DNA of 64,000 nt, from positions 1 through 64,000 of the forward strand of contig CALGAP010000008.1 of assembly GCA_937958995.1 (NCBI GenBank), in the 5' to 3' direction. Positions 54,183-62,591 of this stretch are shown here, in pieces. The position numbers and the translations under genes are program-made. The first letter of the stretch is position 1; each line of letters starts with the position of its first letter. This stretch comes from an uncultured Chitinophagaceae bacterium (GTDB lineage Bacteria; Bacteroidota; Bacteroidia; Chitinophagales; Chitinophagaceae). The notes under the pieces were generated by a model, which ran no database searches, was not told where the DNA came from, and was given only the letters and a program-made list of their open reading frames with translations.

Positions 54183-55484
54183 ATGAAACTCTGGCAAAAA
54201 GACAATACCGCCACTTCTGCATTGATCGAAAACTTTACCGTGGGCAACGATAAGGATTTCGATATTCTGCTGGCAAAATATGATGTGCAGGGTTCCATAG
54301 CACATGTAAAAATGTTGGGTGAAGTGGGATTGATGACGCGCGAAGAGGCCAATACCGCTATAAGGGGTCTTGAAGAAATAGCGCACGATATTGAAGCCGG
54401 CAAGTTCAAAATAGAAGATGGCGTTGAAGATATTCACTCCCAGGTAGAGTTGCTGCTCACGCAACGCGTCGGTGAGGCGGGCAAAAAAATTCATGCAGGC
54501 CGCAGCCGCAACGACCAGGTGGCAGTGGATATCAAACTGTATGTAAAAGCCGAAATGTTATCCATTCGCTCAGAAGTAAAAGAGCTGTTCGACCTGCTGA
54601 TCGCGCAAAGCGAAAAATACAAGGATTACCTGCTCCCCGGCTACACGCATTTGCAGATAGCCATGCCATCCTCCTTCGGCTTATGGTTTGGCGCCTATGC
54701 CGAAAGCCTGGTAGATGACCTGGAATTTGTGGCCGCGGCTTATACCATTGCCAACAAAAATCCTTTGGGCAGCGGCGCGGGTTATGGTTCTTCATTCCCG
54801 CTGAACAGGAAGCGCACCACGGAATTTTTGCAGTTTGCCACGCTCAACTGGAATTCAGTATATGCGCAGATGACGCGTGGTAAAACAGAAAAAGCTGCCG
54901 CTATCGGGCTGGCCGCCGTCGGCGCTACGCTCAGCAGGCTGGCCATGGACTGCTGCCTGTATATGAACCAGAACTTTGGCTTCATATCATTTCCCGCCGA
55001 ACTCACCACCGGCAGCAGCATTATGCCGCACAAGAAAAACCCCGATGTATTTGAACTGATACGCGCGCGCTGCAACCGCATACAATCTACACCCAATGAA
55101 TTGACGCTGCTCATCAATAACCTGCCCTCGGGTTACCACAGGGATCTGCAGTTGACCAAGGAAATTCTCTTCCCCGCCATTGAATCGCTGAAAGCCTGCC
55201 TGCAGCTTACCAGGCTGATGCTGAGCAATATCATCATTAAGGAAAACATACTCGACGACGAGAAATACAAGTACCTCTTTACCGTGGAAGCGCTGAATGA
55301 GCTCGTAAATAAGGGCATTCCCTTCCGCGACGCTTACAGGGAGATTGGCAACCAGGTGGAACAGGGCAGCTTTAACTACAATTATAAGAAACAGCTGCAC
55401 CACACTCATGAGGGCAGCATTCATAACCTGAACAACGATCAGATCATTTCTGAAATGAACAAAGTGCTGGGGAAATTCCGCTAA
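54183..55484 (+). CDS. argH: argininosuccinate lyase
   Basis: Final step, splitting argininosuccinate to arginine and fumarate; 433 residues. The fumarase/aspartase superfamily signature GSSIMPHKKNPD is intact, with AGRSRNDQVAVD and PGYTHLQIAMPSSF earlier. It is the last gene of the cluster, six bases after argE. No terminator is visible before the next gene. Confidence 0.96.
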   Translation: MKLWQKDNTATSALIENFTVGNDKDFDILLAKYDVQGSIAHVKMLGEVGLMTREEANTAIRGLEEIAHDIEAGKFKIEDGVEDIHSQVELLLTQRVGEAGKKIHAGRSRNDQVAVDIKLYVKAEMLSIRSEVKELFDLLIAQSEKYKDYLLPGYTHLQIAMPSSFGLWFGAYAESLVDDLEFVAAAYTIANKNPLGSGAGYGSSFPLNRKRTTEFLQFATLNWNSVYAQMTRGKTEKAAAIGLAAVGATLSRLAMDCCLYMNQNFGFISFPAELTTGSSIMPHKKNPDVFELIRARCNRIQSTPNELTLLINNLPSGYHRDLQLTKEILFPAIESLKACLQLTRLMLSNIIIKENILDDEKYKYLFTVEALNELVNKGIPFRDAYREIGNQVEQGSFNYNYKKQLHHTHEGSIHNLNNDQIISEMNKVLGKFR

Positions 55485-55527
55485 TTTGCGCCAATTGTCG
55501 TAAATCGCGTATCAAAACCCCCTTTTC

Positions 55528-58500
55528 ATGTTGCGGCTGATTTTGTCCTGCCTGGTGTTGCTATTCTCCTTTGCTGCTGGCTTTGCGCAAAAAGTAAGCG
55601 AATACAAATTTTTACAGCTGACTAACAGCAACGGCATTGCCGGCAACTTCGTGATCGATATGGTGCAGGATCACAAGGGCTATATGTGGTTTGGCACTGA
55701 TGGCGGACTGCAACGCTATGATGGCAAACGCTTCCTTACTTTCAAAAATCGCCCGGGCGATTCCACCGCCATCCCCTACAATATGGTGGAAGAAGTGCAT
55801 GAAGACAAGCACAAGAATCTCTGGATCATTACCGCCGACGACCGCATCGGCATTTTCAATACCAGTTATTTCACCTACCACGAAGTGCCCGTATTGCAAC
55901 AGAGCAAGACGGGATTGATGGGCGTGAAACACCTGCTGGAAGATAACGAAGGCAATATTTTCCTCGCCATCGAACTGCAGGCGCAGGCGTTTTATCGCTA
56001 CTCCCCGCAACGACGCCAGTTTGAGCCGGCGCTGAAAGATGTGCTCCCCCCAAACTGGCTGCTCAATGATATTGCTTACGATAAAAATACCAACCGCTTC
56101 TGGATGGCCACCGACTCCGGACTGGTGGTATATGACCTGGCGCAGCGAAAAAGCAGTTATCGTGGTAACAATGTGTTGAATGATCCCATTATAGCTAAGC
56201 TGGGCAATGAAAAATTTTTCAGCGTAGTGTATGTTGATGATCACAGTAATGTCTGGGCCGCCTCAGTGGCTGCTCCATACCTGCCCACCTATGTTTATCA
56301 CTACGACGCGGCAAGCGGTGAATTTGAAGTGCTGCTGCCTTTCAAAGACTATCGCACCAATTTCAAACAACTCAACACCATCTTCACCACGCAAAGCGGT
56401 CGCACCTGGTTTGCAGGACTGGCTTTCCTGATGGAGTATAAAAAGGGCCAAACACCCGGGTTTGATACGATTGCCGTGAACGACGACTGCAATCCAAAGA
56501 GCCTCCGCTTCAACAGTGCGCTGGCTATATATGAAGACAGGGACCACAATCTGTGGGTAGGCAATACCAGCGGCGTGCTGCGTTTTGCGCCCGATGCACA
56601 TTATTTCACGAACTATTTTTTGCAGAAAAAACCTTTTGACACACCTACCGAAGAAGCCACCCTGGCCATCCTGGAAAGAAAAAACGGCGAGATATGGCTG
56701 GGCGTGCGCGACCGGGGGTTATATACATTGTCGAAAGATTTTTCGGCCACTGTGGCGAAAGGCAATCCCGCGGCCAGTTTTCCCTTCAGGACCTGCTGGA
56801 GCATTTATGAACACAGCCAGACAGGACTGATATGGATGGGAACTTCGCGAGGGCAGATCGCGGTGTATGATCAAAACACGGGAAGAATCGACACCTTACC
56901 AAAGCCACTGGCGGAATTTGAAGGTCGGCCGGCGCACAAGATAGCCGAAGACAGCAACGGTAATCTCTGGTTCATCACCCGCGCATTCGACAGTCTCGCG
57001 AGCCTGGTGAAATGGGACCGCGCCAAAGCCGGCGGCGATTTCAGGAAGGGATACCAACTGATTGCTATCAGCCGCTACACCTATACCAGCATTATGGTTG
57101 ACCAGCTCAACCAGGTGTGGGTTGGCACTTATGGAGATGGATTGCAAAAATATGATGCGAATACCGGCGAGCTGCTCTCGCGCATTTTCCCGGAGCCCTC
57201 CACCGGCCGGTCATTGCTGTACGAAAACAGCATTGCAGACATCATTCAATACAATGATAGCATGCTGGTGGCCGTAGGCAGCGCCATTTCTTTGATAAAT
57301 ATAAAAACCAACGAACTCACCACATATACACGCAACGATGGTTTGCCCAGTAATATCATTTCTGTGCAGCGCGACAGCAGGGGTTTACTCTGGCTGGGTA
57401 CAATGGAATCAGGTCTGGGCCGCTTCAACATTGCACGCAGGATCATTACTTTTTATACCAAAGATGATGGCTTGCTGGACGATTTCTTTATGCAGGGCGG
57501 CAGGTATCGCCTATCCGATGGCCGCATGATCTTTTATACCAGCCGCTGCATCATCACCTTCACACCCGAGGAGGTGGCCAGCAACACCAACGCGCCTGCA
57601 GCCACCATCACCGATTTCAAACTGCTGAACGCTTCCTTACCTGTTGATTCGCTGATGGCATTGGACAAACTGGTACTTCCCTATGATAAAAATTCGGTGA
57701 CCATCGAGTTCAGCACCATGAACTTCGGCTCGCAAAACAAAGTGAACTATTACTACCAGATGGAAGGACTGGACCCAGAGTGGATTCCCGCCGACGAAAC
57801 GCTGAGGGCTATTTACAACTATCTGCCAGCTGGCAAATATGTGTTCCGTATAAAGACCGATAATGGCAACACCGATGAAAGCACCATCACTTCGCTGCCC
57901 ATTACGGTAAGAGCTGTGTTTTGGCGAACCTGGTGGTTCTGGGCATTGATTGCGCTGGTAGCAGCCAGTGTGTTGTTCCTTCTTGACCGTGAAAGAGTAA
58001 AACGACTGGTTTCATTGCAAAAAATGAGAACTGAAATTGCGGTGAACCTGCATAAGGATGTAAGCTCCACGCTCAGCAATATCAACCTGCTCAGTGAAAT
58101 GGCGCGCATCAAGGCCGATAAGGATCTCGATCTCTCGAAAGAATACATTCAGCAGATCAGCGACAAAAGCAACCGTATGATTGTGGCTATGAACGATATC
58201 TTATGGAGCATCGCGCCCGAAAACGACAGCATGGCCCGATCGATTTTGCGCATGCGCGAGTTTATTGATGAGCTGAAGAACCGCTATGCCGCCAACATAG
58301 AGCTGGTGGCTGATAAAGACGCTTCGCGAGTGAGCCTCGACATGCGGAAGCGCCACGAATTTTTTATCATTTTCAAAGACGCTCTCCGCAGCGTGGTAGA
58401 ACTGGCGGAAGGTCGCGACACCCTCATCCACCTCGACGCCACCAAGAGCAAGCTGGTCTTAAAACTCCAGGACGCTACCGCCACTGCCTCCACCCAACAA

Positions 58501-58620
58501 GCCCAGCTGCACGCAGTATTCAACGATATAGCCACCCGCGCCTATCATATAAAAGCTGAAACCGATATCCAACACGATCACCGCGGTATCACCCTGATCG
58601 TCGAGGTCCCCATCACCTGA
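55528..58620 (+). CDS. propeller sensor protein with a degenerate histidine kinase core
   Basis: 1030 residues: signal peptide, a double seven-bladed propeller of the two-component regulator type (blades such as GYMWFGTDGGLQRYDG, GEIWLGVRDRGLYTL, GLLWLGTMESGLGRF), a Y_Y_Y sandwich (NFGSQNKVNYYYQMEGLDPEWI), a membrane helix about 800-818, and a HisKA_3-like helix with His842 in VNLHKDVSSTLSNINLL. The HATPase region is eroded: the N-box aligns with KDALRSVVELA, without the Asn, and no GxG boxes follow (LKLQDATATAST). It probably cannot bind ATP normally. No response regulator is adjacent, unlike the kinase at 37126. Confidence 0.85.
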   Translation: MLRLILSCLVLLFSFAAGFAQKVSEYKFLQLTNSNGIAGNFVIDMVQDHKGYMWFGTDGGLQRYDGKRFLTFKNRPGDSTAIPYNMVEEVHEDKHKNLWIITADDRIGIFNTSYFTYHEVPVLQQSKTGLMGVKHLLEDNEGNIFLAIELQAQAFYRYSPQRRQFEPALKDVLPPNWLLNDIAYDKNTNRFWMATDSGLVVYDLAQRKSSYRGNNVLNDPIIAKLGNEKFFSVVYVDDHSNVWAASVAAPYLPTYVYHYDAASGEFEVLLPFKDYRTNFKQLNTIFTTQSGRTWFAGLAFLMEYKKGQTPGFDTIAVNDDCNPKSLRFNSALAIYEDRDHNLWVGNTSGVLRFAPDAHYFTNYFLQKKPFDTPTEEATLAILERKNGEIWLGVRDRGLYTLSKDFSATVAKGNPAASFPFRTCWSIYEHSQTGLIWMGTSRGQIAVYDQNTGRIDTLPKPLAEFEGRPAHKIAEDSNGNLWFITRAFDSLASLVKWDRAKAGGDFRKGYQLIAISRYTYTSIMVDQLNQVWVGTYGDGLQKYDANTGELLSRIFPEPSTGRSLLYENSIADIIQYNDSMLVAVGSAISLINIKTNELTTYTRNDGLPSNIISVQRDSRGLLWLGTMESGLGRFNIARRIITFYTKDDGLLDDFFMQGGRYRLSDGRMIFYTSRCIITFTPEEVASNTNAPAATITDFKLLNASLPVDSLMALDKLVLPYDKNSVTIEFSTMNFGSQNKVNYYYQMEGLDPEWIPADETLRAIYNYLPAGKYVFRIKTDNGNTDESTITSLPITVRAVFWRTWWFWALIALVAASVLFLLDRERVKRLVSLQKMRTEIAVNLHKDVSSTLSNINLLSEMARIKADKDLDLSKEYIQQISDKSNRMIVAMNDILWSIAPENDSMARSILRMREFIDELKNRYAANIELVADKDASRVSLDMRKRHEFFIIFKDALRSVVELAEGRDTLIHLDATKSKLVLKLQDATATASTQQAQLHAVFNDIATRAYHIKAETDIQHDHRGITLIVEVPIT

Positions 58621-58672
58621 CCTTATCTTTTTAAAATATTGAGATATCGATATATTGATTCTTTTCCCTAAT

Positions 58673-58709
58673 AAAAAAGACTATCCCCGGGCCTGAAATG
58701 GGGATAGTC
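58673..58709 (-). terminator. rho-independent terminator of the candidate small RNA
   Basis: A perfect 10-base-pair stem (GACTATCCCC / GGGGATAGTC) with an 11-base loop is followed on the minus strand by TTTTTT. No protein gene on that strand ends here. Confidence 0.85.
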
Positions 58710-58843
58710 ATGAGAACTCTTGCTACTAAACCAGTGGGCCGAAACCAACCAGTAAAGAAAATTTACCAATTCACCGCCTCGAACTGCCCTTAAGGCGGTG
58801 GCTACGTCATCAGAGACCTTGTTACCATTAAACCTTATCCTAC
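58673..58843 (-). ncRNA. candidate small RNA, about 170 nt
   Basis: A minus-strand unit with promoter element TATATTTG (58848-58855) and a strong terminator. Internal structure: CACCGCCT pairs with AGGCGGTG across TAAGGGCAGTTCG (8 perfect pairs), and GTAAA with TTTAC. The length and isolated position suggest a structural or regulatory RNA such as a 6S-like RNA, but I do not recognise the sequence. Confidence 0.55.
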
Positions 58844-58847
58844 GAAG

Positions 58848-58855
58848 CAAATATA
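58848..58855 (-). promoter_or_regulatory. -7 promoter element (TATATTTG) of the candidate small RNA
   Basis: An exact TANNTTTG match on the minus strand, just ahead of the hairpin-rich segment. A TTG lies 22 bases further upstream, slightly beyond the usual distance. Confidence 0.5.
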
Positions 58856-58942
58856 GGAGAGTTTCAGGAAATAATATCAATTTCAGAACTATTAAACTAC
58901 AAATTTAGAAGTATTATACTTACACAATTGAAGTATCATACA

Positions 58943-58970
58943 TTTGTTTAAGGCCTTATTTATTTCTTTG
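58943..58970 (+). promoter_or_regulatory. possible promoter of the small HTH gene
   Basis: TTTG at 58943-58946 and TATTTCTTTG at 58961-58970, five bases before the ATG at 58975. It is close to, but not an exact fit of, the TANNTTTG consensus. Confidence 0.35.
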
Positions 58971-58974
58971 AACG

Positions 58975-59256
58975 ATGGTGAAGGATAAAAGGCATAAGAC
59001 TGTAAAAATTCTAATCGAAGGCGGTCATGTCACCCAATTCCGGGAAATTTTCGAACATATCCCGAAAACGACCGTGGCCGAACAATTGGGAATTCATTTC
59101 AACCGGTTCAACAATTTCATAGATCACCCTGCCGAAATGAAAGTGAGCGATCTGTTCCTGCTCAGCGCTTATTTCGAGATTGAAGGGCAAAAGATGTTCG
59201 AGCTGATCAATAACCAGGTCAGCAGTATAAGAAAAGGAACTGCGAAGAAGAAATAA
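58975..59256 (+). CDS. small HTH (Cro/CI-like) protein
   Basis: 93 residues with a central helix-turn-helix-like segment, IPKTTVAEQLGIHFNRFNNFIDHP, followed by SDLFLLSAYFEIEGQKMFELI as in short XRE-type proteins. Basic residues at both ends fit DNA binding. It is the only gene on this strand between two minus-strand units; its stop is followed after one base by the M28 peptidase stop. Its role is unknown. Confidence 0.7.
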   Translation: MVKDKRHKTVKILIEGGHVTQFREIFEHIPKTTVAEQLGIHFNRFNNFIDHPAEMKVSDLFLLSAYFEIEGQKMFELINNQVSSIRKGTAKKK

Positions 59257-59257
59257 A

Positions 59258-60553
59258 TTACTGCCTTACACCCAACTGTTCAACGTCAACCCGGGTGGGC
59301 GTGTCCTTACCCGCAACAATAGTGGCCGAACTGATAGCAATGGCCTTAATAATCTCGGCCATATTCTTCATATCAAGCGTTTCCACTTCATCATCAGGTG
59401 TGTGATAGTATTTCTCCACGTCCATCTTGGAAGTAGAAATAGTATGCGCGGGCACACCTAAGCGAGCCAGCGTAGCATTATCTGAACGGAAGAAAAGATT
59501 TTGTTGGGGATAAGGGTCCGGGTAAAATTTGAAATTGGTGCCTTCCAGGTTTTTCTCCAGTATTTTCCCAAAATCCGTTTTGTCGTAACCTGTAATAAAG
59601 GCCGAGTTGGTGCCCCATTTACTTTCAGTACCGATCATTTCAATATTGAACATGGCCATTACCTTGGCCGGATCGTATTGCTGCGAGAAATAGCGCGAGC
59701 CATAACCGCCTGATTCCTCAGCAGTGAATGCTGCAAAGATGAGCGTGCGCTCATTATCTTTTTTCTTCGCAAAATAATTGGCCAGCATAATCACGGCAGT
59801 TGTACCCGAAGCATCGTCATTGGCACCATTGTAAATACTATCGCCTTCAGCATTGGGTTTGCGGATACCCAGGTGATCGTAATGAGCACTGAATATTACG
59901 AGTTCCTCTTTCTTACTCTTACCGGGCAAAATGCCAACTACGTTCTTATATACCAGGTTGGTGACTTTTTGCTTGTATTCAAAAGAATAAGTGGTGGGAT
60001 CAGAATTGGTCAGCACAGCCACAATGGTTGCCTTGTGTGGGAAAGTGTTCTGCCGATAGCGCTTCAGGCTGTTGAATTGTGTGCGATTGGCCGAATCCAC
60101 CACCAGGAAAATTTTCTTACCGGCATCCACCAATGGCCCTAAAATTTCATAGAGGTTATCTCTTCCGCCAGCCTTTATTTTTTCAAAACCAGCGTTCTGA
60201 TCCATCTTCACTTCCGGGTCGGTACTGATCACGGAGATATTAATCGGTTCCACTTCGCGTCCGTCGATGGTGCCTTTGGCAGACTCCATATTCAGGCGCA
60301 GAATATTAAACTCCTGCATGTACGAATCGCCATTCACCGGTTTGATGCCCGCTTTCTTGAATTCTGAAGCAACAAACTGCGCGGCCTTTTCTATACCCGG
60401 CGTATTAGGGGCACGGCCCTGCATATCGTCTGCGGCCAGCACTCTCTCAATTCTCTCCACCTCCCTGGCATTGATGATCTTATCAATATCCTGCGCATAA
60501 CTAATCAAGCCACCCAGCAAAAAAGCAGCAACAACTAATAATTTTCGTCCCAT
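59258..60553 (-). CDS. M28 family metallopeptidase (aminopeptidase)
   Basis: 431 residues from the ATG at 60553, with signal peptide (MGRKLLVVAAFLLGGLISYAQ). A short protease-associated insert precedes the M28 catalytic domain with two zinc sites: His and Asp in FSAHYDHLGI, Asp in GANDDASGTTAVI, Glu pair in FAAFTAEESGGYGS, Asp/Glu in FNIEMIGTES and His in KYYHTPDDEVET. Likely a periplasmic or secreted aminopeptidase. Confidence 0.9.
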   Translation of the reverse strand: MGRKLLVVAAFLLGGLISYAQDIDKIINAREVERIERVLAADDMQGRAPNTPGIEKAAQFVASEFKKAGIKPVNGDSYMQEFNILRLNMESAKGTIDGREVEPINISVISTDPEVKMDQNAGFEKIKAGGRDNLYEILGPLVDAGKKIFLVVDSANRTQFNSLKRYRQNTFPHKATIVAVLTNSDPTTYSFEYKQKVTNLVYKNVVGILPGKSKKEELVIFSAHYDHLGIRKPNAEGDSIYNGANDDASGTTAVIMLANYFAKKKDNERTLIFAAFTAEESGGYGSRYFSQQYDPAKVMAMFNIEMIGTESKWGTNSAFITGYDKTDFGKILEKNLEGTNFKFYPDPYPQQNLFFRSDNATLARLGVPAHTISTSKMDVEKYYHTPDDEVETLDMKNMAEIIKAIAISSATIVAGKDTPTRVDVEQLGVRQ

Positions 60554-60630
60554 AATAATTTTTGGAAAATAATTAAGCGTATTAAACTTCAAAAATCAAA
60601 TTCAAATTTCCCTCTTCCTTCTTCAATCTT

Positions 60631-61365
60631 CTACAGGCTCATCATCTCCTTAAACTTCACCGTCTGCCGGCGGCTCACTTCTATCTTTTCGCCACCTTTC
60701 AGCTCCAGCAGCAACCCGCCGTTGAAGTAAGGTTCAATTTTATCGATGAGCCGGAGATTGACTATATGTTTGCGATTTGCCCTGAAAAACGTTTTTTCAT
60801 CCAGTCTTTCTTCCAGGGCGTTCAGGGATTTCAAAATTAATGGTTTGTTCGGACCAAAATACACTTTGGCATAGTTGCCCACACTTTCGAAAAGGCGAAT
60901 ATCGGCCAGGCGTACAAACCAGCAGCGTTCGCCATCTTTCACAAAAACCTGGTCGTTTTCGCTCAGCACGCTGCGGTTTACATTGATGGGATTGATCGGT
61001 CCCTGGTCGCGGTCGTCCTGCAAATGCAGCTTCTGAATAGCATCGGCCAGTCGCTTCGGCTCTACCGGCTTCAACAGGTAGTCGAGCGCATTTACCTCAA
61101 ATGCTTTCAGTGCATATTCATCGTAAGCCGTAGTGAAAATCACGTTCGGAGTGCGGTCCAGTTCGGCCAGCATATCGAAGCCGGTCTTGCCGGGCATTTG
61201 AATATCCAGGAAGATCAGGTCGGGATTGATGTTTTCAATTTTCTCAATGCCTTCGCCTGCATTGGCGGCTTCGGCCACCACCTCAATTTCCGGGAAATCC
61301 ATCAACAGTTTCTTGAGCTCATTTCTTGCCAGTCGCTCATCATCAATAATAATGGCTTTGATCAT
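60631..61365 (-). CDS. LytTR family response regulator
   Basis: 244 residues from the ATG at 61365 (MIKAIIIDDE). Receiver domain with phospho-acceptor Asp54 in FLDIQMPGKTG; C-terminal LytTR DNA-binding domain (FVKDGERCWFVRLADIRLFESVGNYAKVYF, read in pieces, then FFRANRKHIVNLRLIDKIEPYFNGG). Its start lies 23 bases inside the kinase gene, so the pair is coupled. Target unknown. Confidence 0.93.
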   Translation of the reverse strand: MIKAIIIDDERLARNELKKLLMDFPEIEVVAEAANAGEGIEKIENINPDLIFLDIQMPGKTGFDMLAELDRTPNVIFTTAYDEYALKAFEVNALDYLLKPVEPKRLADAIQKLHLQDDRDQGPINPINVNRSVLSENDQVFVKDGERCWFVRLADIRLFESVGNYAKVYFGPNKPLILKSLNALEERLDEKTFFRANRKHIVNLRLIDKIEPYFNGGLLLELKGGEKIEVSRRQTVKFKEMMSL

Positions 61366-62422
61366 AAACACCTTTTTTTGTTTCAACAGGAATTGATATC
61401 CTGGCTTCTACCAAGCCGCCTTCTATTTGCTTGATTTCAAAATTAGCCTTTTCTCCAAACAATAACTGCAGACGGTTCCTGGTGCTGAAAAGTCCAAAAC
61501 CATCGCCATTTATTTGACCATTGAGGTAGCCCGAATTTTGTACAATGAGCTCATGGTAATTGTCCCTGAAATCAGAGATTACTTTTACCACGCCACCGCT
61601 AACCTGCTTGCCAATGCCATGTTTGATGGCATTTTCAACCAGTGTTTGCAGCATCATAGGAGGTACGGGTTGGTCCAGGGTATCTTCGTCAATCTGGTAC
61701 TCGATCTTCAACCTGTCTTCGAAGCGGATATACTCGAGTGCCAGGTAATCTTTTACTATGCTTAGTTCTTTTTCAAAAGGTACAGTCTCCAGTTTTTCGG
61801 CCTGCATGCTACTGCGCAAAATATTGCTCAGTTCGGTAATGGCATTGCGGGCGCGGTTGGGATTTTCATCGATCAAGGCGCGAATGCTGTTGAGCGCATT
61901 GAAAATAAAATGCGGGTTGATATGCGATTTGATGGTCTTCAGCTCCAGTTCCTTCACCAGCGACTCCAGCCTGATCTTATCAAACTGCGCCTGCCGCGTG
62001 CGCACAATATAGTGATAGGCAAAATAGATGAGATTCCAGATGAGGATGAAGGTAAAACAGCCCATGGAGGCGCGCATGATCTTGTTGAACAACGTAAGAT
62101 CTTTCTGGCGGTCGGGCTCTATCAGCAACCATTGCTCCAGCGACATATCGATGGTAGCGTACACCATCGCGAATATCACGGAGATGAGCACTATATAAAA
62201 CACCTGTTCATTCACAGGCTTATCCACCAGTTTGTATTTGAGAATGAAATGGCGCATTACGTGCGTCACCAGGAAACCAATCACTGCCTGCAGGCAGATG
62301 ATCTCATAAAAATGAGGAAGCTCGCGGGTACGTAAGGTGAGGTAGAAGAAAATGTACACCAATATAAAAGCACTCCAACCCACCAACTGGCAAAGCCAGT
62401 AATATGATATCTTTTTTAGCAT
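61343..62422 (-). CDS. LytS-type sensor histidine kinase
   Basis: 359 residues from the ATG at 62422 (MLKKISYYWL). Four membrane helices in the N-terminal 150 residues, with no periplasmic sensor domain. Then a His_kinase domain with the acceptor in SHINPHFIFNALNSIRALID and a HATPase with LVENAIKHGIGKQ (N-box) and NGDGFGLFSTRNRL (G boxes). It is the partner of the LytTR regulator it overlaps. Divergent from dxs. Confidence 0.93.
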   Translation of the reverse strand: MLKKISYYWLCQLVGWSAFILVYIFFYLTLRTRELPHFYEIICLQAVIGFLVTHVMRHFILKYKLVDKPVNEQVFYIVLISVIFAMVYATIDMSLEQWLLIEPDRQKDLTLFNKIMRASMGCFTFILIWNLIYFAYHYIVRTRQAQFDKIRLESLVKELELKTIKSHINPHFIFNALNSIRALIDENPNRARNAITELSNILRSSMQAEKLETVPFEKELSIVKDYLALEYIRFEDRLKIEYQIDEDTLDQPVPPMMLQTLVENAIKHGIGKQVSGGVVKVISDFRDNYHELIVQNSGYLNGQINGDGFGLFSTRNRLQLLFGEKANFEIKQIEGGLVEARISIPVETKKGVYDQSHYY

Positions 62423-62591
62423 AGCAACGGCATGGAACTGCAACAAATCTAACCATTTATGTTACCCAATTACCTTAAATTGGATATATGGCGGATTTAG
62501 GTGCTTAAAGGCACGATTTTGTTGTTAAAAAATCTGTCCCCCTATGCGTGCCGTCATAAAAGCGTATTTTTACAGTTAAAATCAACCTTAA

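Larger units (their letters stand above)
58621..58974. other. 354-base non-coding region
   Basis: It holds the candidate RNA (58673-58855, minus strand) and the start region of the gene at 58975. A 70-codon minus-strand ORF lies over the RNA but has no family resemblance and ends inside its terminator, so I do not accept it as a gene. Confidence 0.5.

Noticed and set aside
58668..58880. 70-codon minus-strand ORF over the candidate RNA
   Set aside because: It has no recognisable features, begins upstream of the promoter element and ends inside the terminator, so it is better explained as an RNA gene region.
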